Part shown: piece after piece, positions 8,173-15,852 of the stretch
Layout of the letters: every line of letters begins with the position of its first letter
Numbering within the stretch: position 1 is the first letter of the stretch
From: Bacteroidaceae bacterium
GTDB taxonomy: Bacteria > Bacteroidota > Bacteroidia > Bacteroidales > Bacteroidaceae
Assembly (NCBI GenBank): GCA_017936265.1
Contig: JAGBFX010000055.1
Span: 1 to 46,257 of the forward strand
Length of the DNA stretch: 46,257 nt
Direction of reading: 5' to 3'
Program-made: the position numbers and the translations under genes
Notes under the pieces: generated by a model
Seen by the model: the letters and a program-made list of their open reading frames with translations, nothing else
Databases searched by the model: none
Told to the model about the DNA's origin: nothing

Positions 8173-8251
8173 TGTCATATCGAACGCATGTGAGATATCT
8201 CATTATATACGATTATGAGATCCCTCGTCGCTCCGCTCTGTCGGGATGACA
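8173..8251. repeat. Dispersed hairpin repeat (TGTCAT...GGGATGACA type), inside gcv operon
   Basis: The unit begins TGTCATATCGA, passes GAGATATCTCAT and GAGATCCCTCGTCGC, and ends GTCGGGATGACA. Its ends are complementary (TGTCAT/ATGACA). Related units occur at 27872-27932 and 41762-41832, with a partial one near 28014-28040. This type of repeat is widespread between genes in Bacteroidota. Confidence 0.75.
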
Positions 8252-8319
8252 AAATAATGCGTTTCAAACAAGCCTAAAACAGTCAGAGAAGGCAATTCGC
8301 TTTTTGTCAGTAGCAACAG

Positions 8320-8700
8320 TTATTCGCCGATAGCCGCCTTATACCCTGCTGCATCCATCAGGTTCTCAACCTCTGAAGGGTCAGAAAGCTGAACCTTGAT
8401 AATCCAGTTTGCGTATGGGTCACTGTTCACAAGCTCGGGATTGTCATTGAGAGCCTCGTTGACCTCGACTACAGTACCGCTTACAGGAGAGATAAGGTCG
8501 CTGGCTGCCTTTACGCTCTCTACCGCACCGAAGTCCTCGCCTGCAGTAACCTCATCATCAACCTCAGGCATATCAACGTATACCACGTTGCCAAGCTCGT
8601 GCTGTGCATAGTCTGTGATACCTACATAACCGAATTCTCCCTCTACCTTTACATACTCGTGTGACTCTGCGTAATAGAGTCCTTCCAAAATTGTGCTCAT
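8320..8700 (-). CDS. gcvH: Glycine cleavage system H protein
   Basis: This 126-residue lipoyl carrier shuttles the aminomethyl intermediate between the P and T proteins. The lipoylation site is Lys64 in ESVKAASD, and the fold is the usual GcvH length. SPVSGTVVEVNEAL and NSDPYANWIIKV are typical. It lies between gcvT and gcvPA. The lipoate ligase two genes upstream in the same operon probably modifies this lysine. Confidence 0.97.
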   Translation of the reverse strand: MSTILEGLYYAESHEYVKVEGEFGYVGITDYAQHELGNVVYVDMPEVDDEVTAGEDFGAVESVKAASDLISPVSGTVVEVNEALNDNPELVNSDPYANWIIKVQLSDPSEVENLMDAAGYKAAIGE

Positions 8701-8798
8701 AATTAAAAATTTAATGGTTAGTTAGTTAAGTTCTTATTTTTTTGTACCTATCACCCTTTTTGCCCCTACCATTATGGGGAGGGTTCGGGTGTGGCCTT

Positions 8799-9887
8799 TT
8801 ATTTCTTGTAGTTCTTGTCGTAGAAACGTTTCTTGGTAACCACTCCGGGGAACACCTTCTTGCGGATGCGCACGGCAACCTCAGTGTCAAGCTTTGCATA
8901 ATCAATATCAAGCATCGCCATGCACACGCTCTTGCCTGTAGAAATAGAGTTGTAGCCGGTAGTGACTACACCGATAACCTTACCGTCTGCTTCTACCTCA
9001 TAGCCGTGACGTGGGATAGCCTTGTCCTTGAGCTCAATACCCACAATCTTGCGTTTGAGGCCCTCGGCTTTCTGTGCTGCAAGGGCATCGCGACCGATGA
9101 AATCCTTATCGAGTTTCGCGAACATACCCAAGCCTGCCTCAAGAGGAGTAATCTCATCGGTAAGTTCGTCACCATAGAGAGGAAGACCAACCTCAAAGCG
9201 GAGAGTATCGCGGCATCCGAGACCGCATGGCTTTACCTCGCCGCTGCCGACAAGCTTGTCCCATACGTCATTCGTGAATGCGTGGGAAGCATAGATCTCA
9301 AAGCCGTCCTCCCCCGTGTAGCCTGTGCGGCTGATGATGATTGTCTCGCCGGCAATCTCAACCTCCTTGCATGTGTAGAATGCAAGGTCGTTGCACTGGA
9401 TGCCTAAGATGCGCTCGACTATCTCCTCAGTCTTCGGACCTTGAACTGCAACCTCGCCGTACTTCTCGCTCTGGTTCTCGACAACGACATCGAAATCCTT
9501 CGCGTGCTCCATAATCCATGCGACATCCTTGTCTATGTTAGATGCATTGATGACAAGGAAGAAACGCTGAGCGCCCATTCTGTATACAAGCAGGTCATCG
9601 ACAACGCCACCTGTAGGATGACACATCATGCCATAGAATATCTTGCCATCGGGAGCACCCGCAATGTCATTGGTAAAGATATAGTTCACGAACTTCTCGC
9701 TCTCGGGGCCGGTAACGAGCACCTCTCCCATGTGAGATACATCGAATATGCCGCACGCCTGACGCACTGCATTGTGCTCATCGACGATGTTGGTGTACTG
9801 GATTGGCATGTCAAAGCCGCCGAATGGGCTTATGAGAGCACCGAGTGCCACATGCTTGTCATAAAGACAGGTTCTCTTGTTTTCCAT
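8799..9887 (-). CDS. gcvT: Glycine cleavage system T protein (aminomethyltransferase)
   Basis: This 362-residue folate-dependent enzyme releases ammonia from the GcvH-bound intermediate and makes 5,10-methylene-tetrahydrofolate. FDVSHMGEVLVTGP near the N-terminus, ISRTGYTGEDGFEIY near residue 195 and LGCRDTLRFEVGLPLYGDEL near 225 are family signatures. The start MENKRTCLYDKHVALGA is canonical. It begins only 3 bp after the lplA stop, which indicates translational coupling. It is followed by gcvH after about 100 bp. Confidence 0.97.
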   Translation of the reverse strand: MENKRTCLYDKHVALGALISPFGGFDMPIQYTNIVDEHNAVRQACGIFDVSHMGEVLVTGPESEKFVNYIFTNDIAGAPDGKIFYGMMCHPTGGVVDDLLVYRMGAQRFFLVINASNIDKDVAWIMEHAKDFDVVVENQSEKYGEVAVQGPKTEEIVERILGIQCNDLAFYTCKEVEIAGETIIISRTGYTGEDGFEIYASHAFTNDVWDKLVGSGEVKPCGLGCRDTLRFEVGLPLYGDELTDEITPLEAGLGMFAKLDKDFIGRDALAAQKAEGLKRKIVGIELKDKAIPRHGYEVEADGKVIGVVTTGYNSISTGKSVCMAMLDIDYAKLDTEVAVRIRKKVFPGVVTKKRFYDKNYKK

Positions 9888-9890
9888 AAA

Positions 9891-10877
9891 TCAGTCAGTT
9901 AATAAGTTTATAAGTTGTTCTTTCTTCAAGTTCATTATCACTGCGCTGCAATCAACGCCTTCAAGCGCACGTTCCAACGCCTCGCGCTCAAGATGCACTC
10001 CCTTGAGCCTTGAGAGCAGCATGCCGTCAATGTCACCGACAATGAAAAAATCGCCCGAAAGGTCTACGCGGCGTATCTTTCCGTCCTTGACATCAAGAGT
10101 GGCACGGAACTCGCCCACCCCATCAATGCGCAGACTTTTAACCGTGGAATAAGCGGGATTGTTGCCAAATATGAACTCGGGCGTGTAGTACTCCTGTTCG
10201 ATGGTTTCAATCGCAGCGACATCCTTGGCTGTGAGGATGTACTCCTCGTTGCAGAGCTCGTTGCGGAAGAAATCCTTCAGTTCCTCAATAGAGAGTGAGA
10301 TATATCTGTTGAGCGTGGTGACGTGTTGCCGCACCGAACAGACCCCTTTACTCTTTAGTTTGGCATCGGAGGGAGTCGTGGCACGCGCCATATGCTCGAG
10401 ATTAGTGTCGTAGAGCATGGTGCCATGCACTATGCTGCGGTCGGGAAGATGATAGAACGCGTTGCCCGAGACCTTCTTGCCATCAATGAGTATGTCGTTA
10501 CGGCCTGTAGTACGCGCATCGACACCCAGCCTCTGCAGGGCGTGCTCCACCATGAGCATGTACCGGTTGAAGGTAAGATTGACGTTCGATGAGGGGGTAA
10601 TGTAGGAGAGCATTATGTTGCTCTTGTCGGCATAGACACAACCCCCACCGCTCTTGCGGCGATAGGTCTGAATGCCGTTCTCACGGCAATATCCGGTATC
10701 TACCTCGCTGTCTACAAGCTGATTGCGTCCGAAGATGACGGTAGGTTCCACCTGCCACATAAAAAAGTAGTCTTGCGCGGGTAGTTCCCGTGCAACATAC
10801 TCCTCCATTGCAAGATAGAACGGCAGGCGGTATTCTGTCTCAACAGGCAGTTCTACATATACCATCTCATTTGACAT
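9891..10877 (-). CDS. lplA: Lipoate-protein ligase A
   Basis: This 328-residue enzyme activates lipoate with ATP and attaches it to lipoyl-domain lysines. RRKSGGGCVY (73-82) is the nucleotide and lipoate loop, and DGKKVSGNAFY (132-142) carries the catalytic lysine region. A C-terminal accessory domain follows at about residues 240-328. It is the first gene of the gcv operon, which fits a role in charging GcvH. A consensus promoter lies at 10888-10917. It could instead be an octanoyl-transfer enzyme of the same fold, but length and context favour LplA. Confidence 0.92.
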   Translation of the reverse strand: MSNEMVYVELPVETEYRLPFYLAMEEYVARELPAQDYFFMWQVEPTVIFGRNQLVDSEVDTGYCRENGIQTYRRKSGGGCVYADKSNIMLSYITPSSNVNLTFNRYMLMVEHALQRLGVDARTTGRNDILIDGKKVSGNAFYHLPDRSIVHGTMLYDTNLEHMARATTPSDAKLKSKGVCSVRQHVTTLNRYISLSIEELKDFFRNELCNEEYILTAKDVAAIETIEQEYYTPEFIFGNNPAYSTVKSLRIDGVGEFRATLDVKDGKIRRVDLSGDFFIVGDIDGMLLSRLKGVHLEREALERALEGVDCSAVIMNLKKEQLINLLTD

Positions 10878-10887
10878 GATTACCTGA

Positions 10888-10917
10888 CAAATTTATGAAA
10901 TTATATTATAAATGCAA
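10888..10917 (-). promoter_or_regulatory. Promoter of lplA-gcvT-gcvH-gcvPA-gcvPB operon
   Basis: Minus-strand TTG (10915-10917), 19-bp spacer, TAAATTTG (10888-10895), an exact TAnnTTTG match. The box is about 10 bp from the lplA ATG, so the leader is too short to hold a glycine riboswitch. Confidence 0.6.
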
Positions 10918-10993
10918 CCGCTATAACATTTTTTTTGAAAACAGCATAGGTTGTTCAGGATTATTAGGAGATTCCATCTCGGAGAATGCTTGA

Positions 10994-11039
10994 TATGACA
11001 GACGGAGTGAAGGCAATTGCCTTCACTCCGTCTGTCATA
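10994..11039. terminator. Perfect 46-nt palindrome between DUF5723-like gene and lplA
   Basis: The sequence is fully self-complementary (23-bp arms, centre AATT at 11015-11018), with outer ends TATGACAGACGG/CCGTCTGTCATA. It lies 16 bp past the stop of the upstream envelope operon. No T-run is evident, but its position fits an intrinsic terminator that insulates the gcv operon. Confidence 0.65.
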
Positions 11040-11054
11040 AAACAAGGAAACCTA

Positions 11055-12434
11055 TCACTTACGTTTGCCGATGGGGAAATTGATACCCATAGTAAAGTGA
11101 GAATTCAAATCATCAATAGGCACGAACTGAGGATTGACCTTTGTTATCATATGGTCGCTGCCGATAAAGAAGTTGAAACCGACAGGGTGGAAATTCAGCA
11201 TCCACCCCAGGCTTGTGCCATAGGTATTGAAACCGCAGTTAACAGTTGCCTCGAACCATTTGAGGGGAGCGATGTTTATATACCCTCGCACATCGTGCCA
11301 CCTGCAGCTCTCGAACTCCGAGAAGCACTGGCCATAGAGCAGGGCCACCGATAGAGGCTTGTAGAAAGGCATGCTGTACTCTGCACCAAGGTAAATTGTA
11401 GTGTTCATGCGTGTATTGACAGACTCGGCACCCTCGTACTTGAAGTCGACCAACTCCTCAGCATCATCCTTCAGGCGGTCGAGTTCATCCTCGACTGTGT
11501 TCTCCATGTCATCATAGTCGACCGTTCCGAATCCGTTGAACTCGACCTTTGTATCAACGCTCTGCGCCTTCATCATATATTTCCAGTTGATGAAGCCGAG
11601 GTCAAGGATTGACGCCGAGAGGGTCAACCCCGGAACGATGTCGTTCATATCGTACACGACACCCAGGTCAACGGCAAAACCCGATGATGCGGGCGACATC
11701 TTTCCGGTCTCGATACCGTCAATGACATCATCCTCATCAAGCGTTGCGTAAGCTTCGCAGAAGAGAGCGCCCTGGGCAGTAGCATGACTCTCGACCAGCC
11801 AACGGTTTTCGTTGAGCTCGACATTCAGCTTGTCTATGTTTATATCGGCATGTGCCAAGCCAAGCAGATACTTTAGCTTCGCACCGACACGCAACCCTTT
11901 GATGACCTCACGCGAATAGCCCAATGTAAAAGCGGCATAGTTCATCGTGTTGATATTTATGTCCGAAATGCTGTATGAGTTCTTCTGGAATCCCATCTTT
12001 GCAAACTCAAAGAGAGACTTCGGGAGCATGAACATGGTAGATGAATGAACGCTGAGGTCCAGTGTCGCATAACCGCCGAATGCACGGAAACCACAAGAGA
12101 ATATTGACTCATCAAGATTGAACCCGATGCGTGATGTACCGGGCAGTCCGCCAAGGAACTCATCCTGACCGACCGAACCGCTCATAAACGTTGTCAGTTC
12201 GTCATTTCCGCGAGGGAAAAGGAAATCAGAGACACCGACGTTTCCTTTGGTTCTCAAAGCGATATTTCCGGTCGCGATAGAGAAATACCCTCGTTCGGCC
12301 TTCATAGCCGGATTAAGCTTGCTGTTATGGAATGTACCGTCAAGGAAGTACGATGAGAGCGAACTCTGCGCCATTGCAACATGTGAGCATGCCATTATCA
12401 GCAGAGCGGCAACTGTATATTTTATGTTTTTCAT
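11055..12434 (-). CDS. Secreted DUF5723-like outer-membrane barrel protein
   Basis: The protein has 459 residues from the ATG at 12434, with a signal peptide ending ACSHVAMAQ. Strand-rich sequence (YFSIATGNIALRTKGNVGVS, FNLDESIFSCGFRAFGGYAT, FTLGYSREVIKGLRVGAKLKYL) ends in FTMGINFPIGKRK, as expected of a porin-like barrel. It resembles the DUF5723 family of Bacteroidota, which has no assigned substrate. An upstream start at 12482 would add 16 residues and overlap the preceding gene, so the signal-peptide start is preferred. It follows the lipoprotein ORF at 12454 by 19 bp and is the last gene of that operon. Its partner is probably the large upstream lipoprotein. Confidence 0.72.
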   Translation of the reverse strand: MKNIKYTVAALLIMACSHVAMAQSSLSSYFLDGTFHNSKLNPAMKAERGYFSIATGNIALRTKGNVGVSDFLFPRGNDELTTFMSGSVGQDEFLGGLPGTSRIGFNLDESIFSCGFRAFGGYATLDLSVHSSTMFMLPKSLFEFAKMGFQKNSYSISDININTMNYAAFTLGYSREVIKGLRVGAKLKYLLGLAHADINIDKLNVELNENRWLVESHATAQGALFCEAYATLDEDDVIDGIETGKMSPASSGFAVDLGVVYDMNDIVPGLTLSASILDLGFINWKYMMKAQSVDTKVEFNGFGTVDYDDMENTVEDELDRLKDDAEELVDFKYEGAESVNTRMNTTIYLGAEYSMPFYKPLSVALLYGQCFSEFESCRWHDVRGYINIAPLKWFEATVNCGFNTYGTSLGWMLNFHPVGFNFFIGSDHMITKVNPQFVPIDDLNSHFTMGINFPIGKRK

Positions 12435-12453
12435 AGTAATTGTTCCGTAATTG

Positions 12454-13974
12454 TTATTCATCCAGGTCTGTTTCAATGTCACCTACAATATCGAATACGA
12501 TATTGGAAATCTTGACACCTTGCTCTGCATTAAGTGAAGATGAGCCCGTCGTGTGGTCAGAAGCTGCTTTTATCTCCAGTGCGAGCTTGTCAAGCGTAGA
12601 GAAATCGCCTGTTGCGCTCTTTATGGCAAGAACAACCTTCTGCGCCTCCTGGTCACTCTCTGCAATCTTCCCTCCGAGACCGGCCTTCACGAAGACAGGC
12701 TCAACCTCAATTGTCTCTATGGTCTTACCGTTCATGTCAAGCGCCTTCACGCTGAGTTGCAGACCCAGAGGAATTGTATTCACAATATCCATTCTGGCAT
12801 CGAGTCTGATGTTGGTCAGCATGTCAAGGTCCTCGCCGAAACTGTCAATCAGGTCATCAATTGTGTCATTGTATATAATATTGAGGTTATCGAACTTCAG
12901 CGGAATATACACAGAATATGAGCCGCTGAAAGTAAGAGCCTCGACAATATTGATATGGTGTGTCTGTTGAGTATTGACCGTAGGTTTTATCTTGAAGTCG
13001 ATTGTATTAGGTATCTTCTCAAGAAGACGTACGAGCTCTGGAACCTGTATATTCTCATAGCCCATCTTAGCCACCTTATTGCTGTCGCTTGTGAGGAAGA
13101 GCCTTGTCTCTACAGCTGTAATCTCCCCACTCTCTTCATTGTAGCTTGCAGGCTTTACACTTACACGCTGCGTTATGATAGAAGACTGGATTACTTTACC
13201 GTTGTCATCCTTTCCGAAAATCTCCATATCAACATCAATGGGCATTGCGATAGAGTTCTCGAGCACAATCTCAATCTGAGGCTCAGCCAGTGTAATTGAG
13301 TTGCCATCCTCTTTCAAGAACTCGAGTTCCTCGCCAAGGTCGAGGTCAAAAGACTCCTCTACCTCATCAAGCTCGCCACGATAGAGTCCATGGAATGTCT
13401 TTACCTGCATCTCATCGATATTCACATTCACATCGAAGACGATGTCATTGAGTTTATCCAATACATTCGAGTGCATTTCGACACCGTCGATATATGCATC
13501 GCCATAAATGGAGATATTGCCTTCGTATGAAATGTAGGATTTTCCGTCAGTGGAATCCTTCGGCTCCATGCCTTTATAACCGAACTCCTCAGTCATGAAA
13601 TCAATGCCTGTACATGCAAGGGCAAACGTTATGCGTGACTCACCGTGCGGATTGATGTCTGTCTTTATAAAGAGGGTGTCATCAACAATATCCAAATCGA
13701 CATCGTCACTTCTCTCGGGCATGTTCTGAAGCTTGAGGAAAGAGGGCATCAGAGCATACAAGTCAAGATGTACAATCTCATCAAGTTCATCAAGACCGCT
13801 CACTTTCATATCGAAAGTGACCGTGCCGTTCTTGACAAAGTCCATTTTCTCGAGTCGCCCGATTTCCTCGGGCACATCCTCGTTGAATGTGAAGTCCGTT
13901 TCAGTATCAAGCTCCGACTTGATTACCTCGGTATGCACCTCGGCATCCTTTATAACGAGGTCCGATGATATCAT
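12454..13974 (-). CDS. C-terminal half of a large lipoprotein, in shifted frame
   Basis: This 506-residue ORF is rich in alternating hydrophobic/acidic strands (SITLAEPQIEIVLENSIAMP, TFHGLYRGELDEVEESFDLD) and resembles the C-terminal part of a Bacteroides lipoprotein family whose N-terminus reads 'SCVDxxYDL'. It has no signal peptide of its own. Its ATG (13972-13974) overlaps the stop of the preceding ORF as ATGA. Its frame stays open upstream of the ATG for about 12 codons, to a TGA at about 14009-14011, and reads KSADFNMISSDL through a GGGGAAAAAG run. A -1 shift there would join both ORFs into a protein of about 1026 residues. If made separately it would lack any export signal, so a frameshifted single gene is more likely than two genes. 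Confidence 0.6.
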   Translation of the reverse strand: MISSDLVIKDAEVHTEVIKSELDTETDFTFNEDVPEEIGRLEKMDFVKNGTVTFDMKVSGLDELDEIVHLDLYALMPSFLKLQNMPERSDDVDLDIVDDTLFIKTDINPHGESRITFALACTGIDFMTEEFGYKGMEPKDSTDGKSYISYEGNISIYGDAYIDGVEMHSNVLDKLNDIVFDVNVNIDEMQVKTFHGLYRGELDEVEESFDLDLGEELEFLKEDGNSITLAEPQIEIVLENSIAMPIDVDMEIFGKDDNGKVIQSSIITQRVSVKPASYNEESGEITAVETRLFLTSDSNKVAKMGYENIQVPELVRLLEKIPNTIDFKIKPTVNTQQTHHINIVEALTFSGSYSVYIPLKFDNLNIIYNDTIDDLIDSFGEDLDMLTNIRLDARMDIVNTIPLGLQLSVKALDMNGKTIETIEVEPVFVKAGLGGKIAESDQEAQKVVLAIKSATGDFSTLDKLALEIKAASDHTTGSSSLNAEQGVKISNIVFDIVGDIETDLDE

Positions 13975-15533
13975 ATTGAAATCGGCGCTTTTTCCCCTTT
14001 GAGCTTGTCAAGCGTACTGACCATAGAGTGCAGTTCCGCTTCTGCAAGAACCATATTCTCTGTATTTAAGTCATTCTCATCGACAAAGAATATGTGGGCT
14101 TTTACATTGATGTCACACTCTTCATCGACAACAGGAAGATTTACATCAAACCTCTCGAGCGCGAGATTCCACCTTGTATTACCCAATGCCTGAAGGTCGT
14201 ACACATAGAATGCATGCTTCTCCTTGTCATATATGACATCCTTGCCCTTGCCCTTGCCTTTGTATGTAGAGAACTCATCCGAGATAAAAAGTTCTTCAGG
14301 GAAATCAATCTTGAGCGCATGACCCTTCTTGAGTTCAAAATCCTTAAGCCAGCTTATATCCATCAATGACTCAAACTGCAGCATACTCCTCTCTTTCTCG
14401 AACTCGATGTGATATATCGTATCAATGTACTCAAGGTCATTGAAATGAGCCGAGAAGTCCATTACGACAGGTTCAAAGCCGACCTCTACATCCTTAGTCT
14501 TTCCTTTGGCGTCCTCAAAGGCAAGAGGGACATTGAACGAGACATTGAAATCGAGGTCCTCCCTCTTCAACTTTGAATCGACGTTCAGGCTACCACTTAC
14601 CTTATAGTCAAGGGTGTATGTTATTTTCTCGGTGAAGTCGATAATCCCGTTACCGTTCACTCTCTTGTCAACATCCTTTATCTCCTTGATGTAGAATTTG
14701 ATGCTGTTCCTCTCACCGGCAAGTCTAAGGTCCTTTACATATATCTCGTTCTTTGCCGATGACAGCTCATACTTGTCAGTATACAGTTCAATACATTCAG
14801 GGAATGTAATCTTGAAGTCCACAAGTTTGTCAAGAGTATTCAGAACCTTGCTGTTTGTCACGACAACCTCTACAAGAGCACCATCAGAAGTACCTTGTGT
14901 ACCGGGAGTCTTCAACCTGATGCTGTTTATAGTCTCGACCTCATCGGGAAGCTCATAACTGAAGTCACAATCAACATATTGGGTTCCGGTGGTAAAAGTG
15001 TCATCAAGTGTTACCACAGTATTGAAAGAGTTGTCAGACTCCAGCATCCTGAAGGCATAGTCAATGTTCTCATTGGAGATTTTTGTGACTGCGCTTGACT
15101 TAAGGACCGGCAGTTCGTTGTTCAATTCTTCCAGAGAAATATCGGGAGTATTGAAAACAATCGGCTTAATAGGCTGTGCCTCGATGTGAACCGTATCAAT
15201 GTCGACACTCTCGAATTCTATATTCACGGTATGTTCCTGAGGATCTATATTCAGTTTAACAGGATCAACCGTCTCCTCGACAGGAGATATCGACTCTTCA
15301 ACCGAAATTGAATAAGTGCCGTCGGCACTCTTCTCAAGGATTTCCACATCATCAACGTCGATGAGGGAATCAAGAGTAACGGCCTTCATGTTTCCGAAAG
15401 GCACAGAAACCCTGTTGCCTTCAATCTTGACATCAGTACAAATCTCCTTATTCAGGTCGTAGTTGTTGTCCACACAGGAACAGACAAGCAACACAAGACC
15501 GTAACGGAGCATCTTAAATGTTCTATTACACAT
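13971..15533 (-). CDS. Lipoprotein, N-terminal half of a frame-split gene
   Basis: The 520-residue ORF starts MCNRTFKMLRYGLVLLVCSC with a lipobox (VCS-C) and then VDNNYDLNKE, the hallmark of a Bacteroides surface-lipoprotein family. Strand-rich repeats follow, with several 'D-x-V/I-x-I' acidic stretches, e.g. FESVDIDTVHIEAQPIKP. It ends in TLDKLKGEKAPISI, just after an A5 run in which a -1 slip would continue into the next ORF. Met8 (15512) is an alternative start and keeps the signal peptide. A consensus promoter lies at 15610-15640. Function is unknown; the downstream barrel protein suggests an envelope complex. Confidence 0.65.
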   Translation of the reverse strand: MCNRTFKMLRYGLVLLVCSCVDNNYDLNKEICTDVKIEGNRVSVPFGNMKAVTLDSLIDVDDVEILEKSADGTYSISVEESISPVEETVDPVKLNIDPQEHTVNIEFESVDIDTVHIEAQPIKPIVFNTPDISLEELNNELPVLKSSAVTKISNENIDYAFRMLESDNSFNTVVTLDDTFTTGTQYVDCDFSYELPDEVETINSIRLKTPGTQGTSDGALVEVVVTNSKVLNTLDKLVDFKITFPECIELYTDKYELSSAKNEIYVKDLRLAGERNSIKFYIKEIKDVDKRVNGNGIIDFTEKITYTLDYKVSGSLNVDSKLKREDLDFNVSFNVPLAFEDAKGKTKDVEVGFEPVVMDFSAHFNDLEYIDTIYHIEFEKERSMLQFESLMDISWLKDFELKKGHALKIDFPEELFISDEFSTYKGKGKGKDVIYDKEKHAFYVYDLQALGNTRWNLALERFDVNLPVVDEECDINVKAHIFFVDENDLNTENMVLAEAELHSMVSTLDKLKGEKAPISI

Positions 15534-15609
15534 AATTATTATAGTAAGTTTTTTAATTAGTCTTTAGACTACGGGATTATCGTTGAGCCTGACACGGACA
15601 ATTGTTCTG

Positions 15610-15640
15610 CAAAGGTAAATAAAATATACAAATTAACAAA
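15610..15640 (-). promoter_or_regulatory. Promoter of the lipoprotein/DUF5723-like operon
   Basis: Minus-strand TTTG (15637-15640), 19-bp spacer, TACCTTTG (15610-15617). The match to the Bacteroidetes consensus is exact and the leader is about 70 nt. Confidence 0.6.
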
Positions 15641-15721
15641 TATTTAGTAATGTAAACAGATGTTATCCCACACAAAAAATATATTCCCACATGAGCACAA
15701 GATTGGAACACGACAAAAAAG

Positions 15722-15751
15722 AAAGAGGGCGACTAAAAAGTCGTCCTCTTT
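15722..15751 (-). terminator. Intrinsic terminator of the peptide transporter gene
   Basis: Arms AAAGAGGGCGACT (15722-15734) and AGTCGTCCTCTTT (15739-15751) pair with one G-T wobble. On the minus strand the stem is followed by a T6 run (15715-15720), a classic intrinsic terminator about 100 bp past the stop at 15853. The remaining gap 15534-15852 holds the lipoprotein promoter and no gene. Confidence 0.75.
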
Positions 15752-15852
15752 GTATGAGATGAATAAAAAGATATAGTTTAAGGCAAGCGTAACGCCAAAA
15801 TACACTTTTCAGTCATCTTTTTCAACATTATAAAATAATTGTCATCGCTCTC

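Noticed and set aside
8742-9407. 221-codon plus-strand frame opposite gcvT
   Set aside because: gcvT is certain on the other strand; the frame shows no domain and begins inside the gcvT-gcvH spacer.
10878-10993. Glycine riboswitch before the gcv operon
   Set aside because: The promoter leaves a leader of only a few bases and no tandem aptamer-like stems are seen.
13980-14000. Canonical programmed -1 frameshift heptamer
   Set aside because: The frame reads GGG GAA AAA GCG, which does not fit X-XXY-YYZ; only single-tRNA slippage on AAA is possible, so programmed shifting is not claimed.
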